NCBI GenBank assembly: GCA_016303035.1 | Contig: JAEDML010000068.1 | Location: 1-6,720, forward strand | DNA: 6,720 bases | Reading direction: 5' to 3' | From: Clostridiaceae bacterium | GTDB taxonomy: Bacteria > Bacillota > Clostridia > Oscillospirales > Acutalibacteraceae | Shown here: piece by piece, positions 5,265 to 6,720 of the stretch | Layout of the letters: each line of letters begins with the position of its first letter | Position numbering within the stretch: the stretch's first letter is position 1 | Made by a program: the position numbers and the translations under genes | The notes under the pieces: generated by a model | Seen by the model: only the letters and a program-made list of their open reading frames with translations | The model's database searches: none | Told to the model about the DNA's origin: nothing

Positions 5265-6665
5265 ATGTCAGAAAAACTATCTAAATCGGAGGAGCTTAAG
5301 GAAAAGCTTTTCTATAAAAAGCAGAACGGTAGGCTGATTTGCGATGATGAAACGTTAAGCCGCGCAGACGAATACTGCGAGGGATACAAGTGCTTTTTAA
5401 ATATCGCTAAAACCGAGCGCGAGGCTGCCGCCACAGCCATTGAAATGGCAAAGGCACGTGGATTTTCCGAGTTTGAGAGAGGAAAGCAGTACAAAGCGGG
5501 CGATAAGGTATATATAAACAACAGGGGGAAGACGGTTGCGCTTGCGGTTATAGGTACACAGAGCGTTGAAAGTGGAGTAAATATCACCGCCGCGCATATA
5601 GATTCACCGCGGCTGGACTTAAAGCCCAATCCGCTTTATGAGGATACCGACCTAGCTCTCTTTAAAACCCATTATTACGGCGGTATAAAGAAGTATCAGT
5701 GGACGGCGGTGCCGCTTGCGCTTCACGGTGTTTTTGCCTTGAAGGACGGAAGCGTTGTCAAGGTATCTTTAGGAGAAAATGACGATGAGCCGCGCTTTGT
5801 AGTAAACGATCTTTTGCCGCATCTCGCTTCAGAGCAAAATAAACGCACACTTGCAGAGGGTATAAAGGGCGAGGAGCTTAATGTGCTTATAGGCAGCCAC
5901 CCCTTTAAGGATGATAAAGGAAGCGAGCTTGTAAAGCTTAATATTCTCAAACTTCTTAACGAGAAGTACGGTATTACCGAAACCGATTTTCTTTCGGCTG
6001 AGCTTGAGTTAGTTCCTGCGTTCAAGGCAAGCGATTTAGGTTTTGACCGCTCAATGGTGGGCTCATACGGTCAGGACGACCGCGTATGCGCTTATCCTGC
6101 GCTTACCGCCGTGCTTAATGTTGAAAATCCCAAGCGCACGGCAGTTGCAATTCTTACCGACAAGGAGGAAATCGGCTCGGACGGTAATACGGGTCTTAAT
6201 TCCGATTTCCTTCGTTATGTAATTCATGACCTTGCCGAAATGCAGGGCGGCAACGGAACCGTGGCCTTAAGAAACTCAAAGTGCCTGTCTGCCGATGTTA
6301 ACGCAGGACTTGACCCGACTTTCCCGGATGTTATGGAAAGAAAAAATGCGTCGCTTCTTAACTACGGTGTTACCGTAACTAAATACACCGGCGCAAGGGG
6401 CAAGGCCTCAACCTCTGACGCTTCGGCGGAATATGTCGCCGAAGTTCGCGCTATGCTTGATAAAGCGGGCATAATCTGGCAGACAGGGGAGCTTGGCAAG
6501 GTAGATATAGGCGGCGGCGGAACGGTCGCCATGTATATTGCTAATATGGGGGTTGATGTTGTCGACCTCGGCGTTCCGGTGCTTTCAATGCACTCGCCCT
6601 TTGAGACGACCGCAAAGCTTGACATATATATGTGCTACCGCGCAATGTACGAGTTTATGAAGTAG
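5265..6665 (+). CDS. M18 family metalloaminopeptidase (ApeA-like)
   Basis: M18 enzymes are cytosolic, usually dodecameric, two-metal aminopeptidases that remove N-terminal residues from peptides; many prefer acidic residues, but specificity cannot be read here. At 466 aa it fits the longer bacterial 'aminopeptidase 1' (ApeA) group better than the roughly 430-aa ApeB group. Conserved blocks run in order: AAHIDSPRLDLKPNPLYED from residue 109 (ligand His111, with Asp113), YGGIKKYQW at 138-146, GSYGQDDRVCAYPAL at 266-280 (bridging Asp), TDKEEIGSDGNTG at 298-310 (catalytic Glu301 and metal Glu302), SADVNAGLDPTF at 342-353 (Asp344), GGGGTVA at 416-422, and VPVLSMHSPFE at 437-447 (His443). All metal ligands appear intact. 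The ATG has GGAGG 9 nt upstream, inside the coaE end, and only 2 bp separate the genes. It is the last gene seen in the rightward operon, and no clear terminator follows. Its tie to the other genes is probably only co-expression. Confidence 0.95.
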   Translation: MSEKLSKSEELKEKLFYKKQNGRLICDDETLSRADEYCEGYKCFLNIAKTEREAAATAIEMAKARGFSEFERGKQYKAGDKVYINNRGKTVALAVIGTQSVESGVNITAAHIDSPRLDLKPNPLYEDTDLALFKTHYYGGIKKYQWTAVPLALHGVFALKDGSVVKVSLGENDDEPRFVVNDLLPHLASEQNKRTLAEGIKGEELNVLIGSHPFKDDKGSELVKLNILKLLNEKYGITETDFLSAELELVPAFKASDLGFDRSMVGSYGQDDRVCAYPALTAVLNVENPKRTAVAILTDKEEIGSDGNTGLNSDFLRYVIHDLAEMQGGNGTVALRNSKCLSADVNAGLDPTFPDVMERKNASLLNYGVTVTKYTGARGKASTSDASAEYVAEVRAMLDKAGIIWQTGELGKVDIGGGGTVAMYIANMGVDVVDLGVPVLSMHSPFETTAKLDIYMCYRAMYEFMK

Positions 6666-6693
6666 CGAATAGCCGTTTTCCGCATATAATATA

Positions 6694-6705
6694 TTGACCG
6701 GTCAA
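6694..6705. promoter_or_regulatory. Perfect 12-bp palindrome, candidate operator
   Basis: TTGACCGGTCAA is an exact palindrome 28 bp after the aminopeptidase stop. It is flanked by ATAATA (6686-6691) and TATTAT (6707-6712), which extend the symmetry with one base of offset. TTGACC could also serve as a -35 box of a rightward gene whose -10 would fall at the window edge. The GACCGGTC core resembles operators of TetR-family repressors such as LmrA/QdoR in Bacillus, as I recall. It has no loop or T-run, so it is not a normal terminator. Confidence 0.45.
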
Positions 6706-6720
6706 GTATTATCAGGATGT

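Noticed and set aside
6666..6720. Intrinsic terminator after the aminopeptidase gene
   Set aside because: The only symmetry is the loop-less palindrome at 6694-6705, with no T-run after it. A terminator, if present, lies beyond the window.
1..6720. A defence, mobile or otherwise new multi-gene system
   Set aside because: Every gene except the small DUF951 protein belongs to a well-known housekeeping or repair family, and there are no repeats, integrases, transposases or toxin-antitoxin-like genes. The SbcD/SbcC-like pair alone is a standard repair nuclease and not evidence of a new system.

Overview
The window looks like an ordinary chromosomal housekeeping region of a Gram-positive anaerobe of the class Clostridia, most likely Oscillospirales/Ruminococcaceae-like. 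This is an inference from moderate GC with AT-rich intergenic DNA, strong GGAGG-type ribosome binding sites, very tight gene packing, a DUF951 protein, and the gene order release factor 1 / threonylcarbamoyl-AMP synthase / dephospho-CoA kinase / M18 aminopeptidase. I see no tRNA, rRNA, CRISPR array, insertion sequence or prophage gene.

Layout. Two transcription units diverge from a roughly 200-bp AT-rich region (2169-2371). The leftward unit (minus strand) is a DNA-repair nuclease pair of the SbcD/SbcC (YhaO/YhaN) type. It has a complete metallophosphoesterase subunit (1035-2168) followed, with an 11-bp overlap, by the ATPase/coiled-coil subunit, of which only the first 348 codons are present before the window ends. 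The rightward unit (plus strand) is a tightly packed five-gene operon: a small cysteine-containing DUF951 protein (2372-2575), prfA/RF1 (2565-3641, 11-bp overlap), a two-domain Sua5/YwlC enzyme (3659-4681), coaE (4678-5262, ATGA overlap) and an M18 metalloaminopeptidase (5265-6665). The last 55 bases carry a perfect 12-bp palindrome that looks like an operator for a gene beyond the edge.

How the parts fit. Each unit has a recognisable sigma-A-type promoter in the divergent region (both with 17-bp spacers), and each promoter lies beside a dyad that could be regulatory. The rightward operon groups core functions: termination at UAA/UAG codons (RF1), the first step of t6A37 tRNA modification (YwlC/Sua5), the last step of CoA synthesis (CoaE) and peptide trimming (M18). 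The leftward pair would form a nuclease that processes DNA ends or hairpins. No obviously new system is present. The best leads are the DUF951-prfA coupling, the dyads at the promoters, the edge palindrome and several unusual residues in CoaE.
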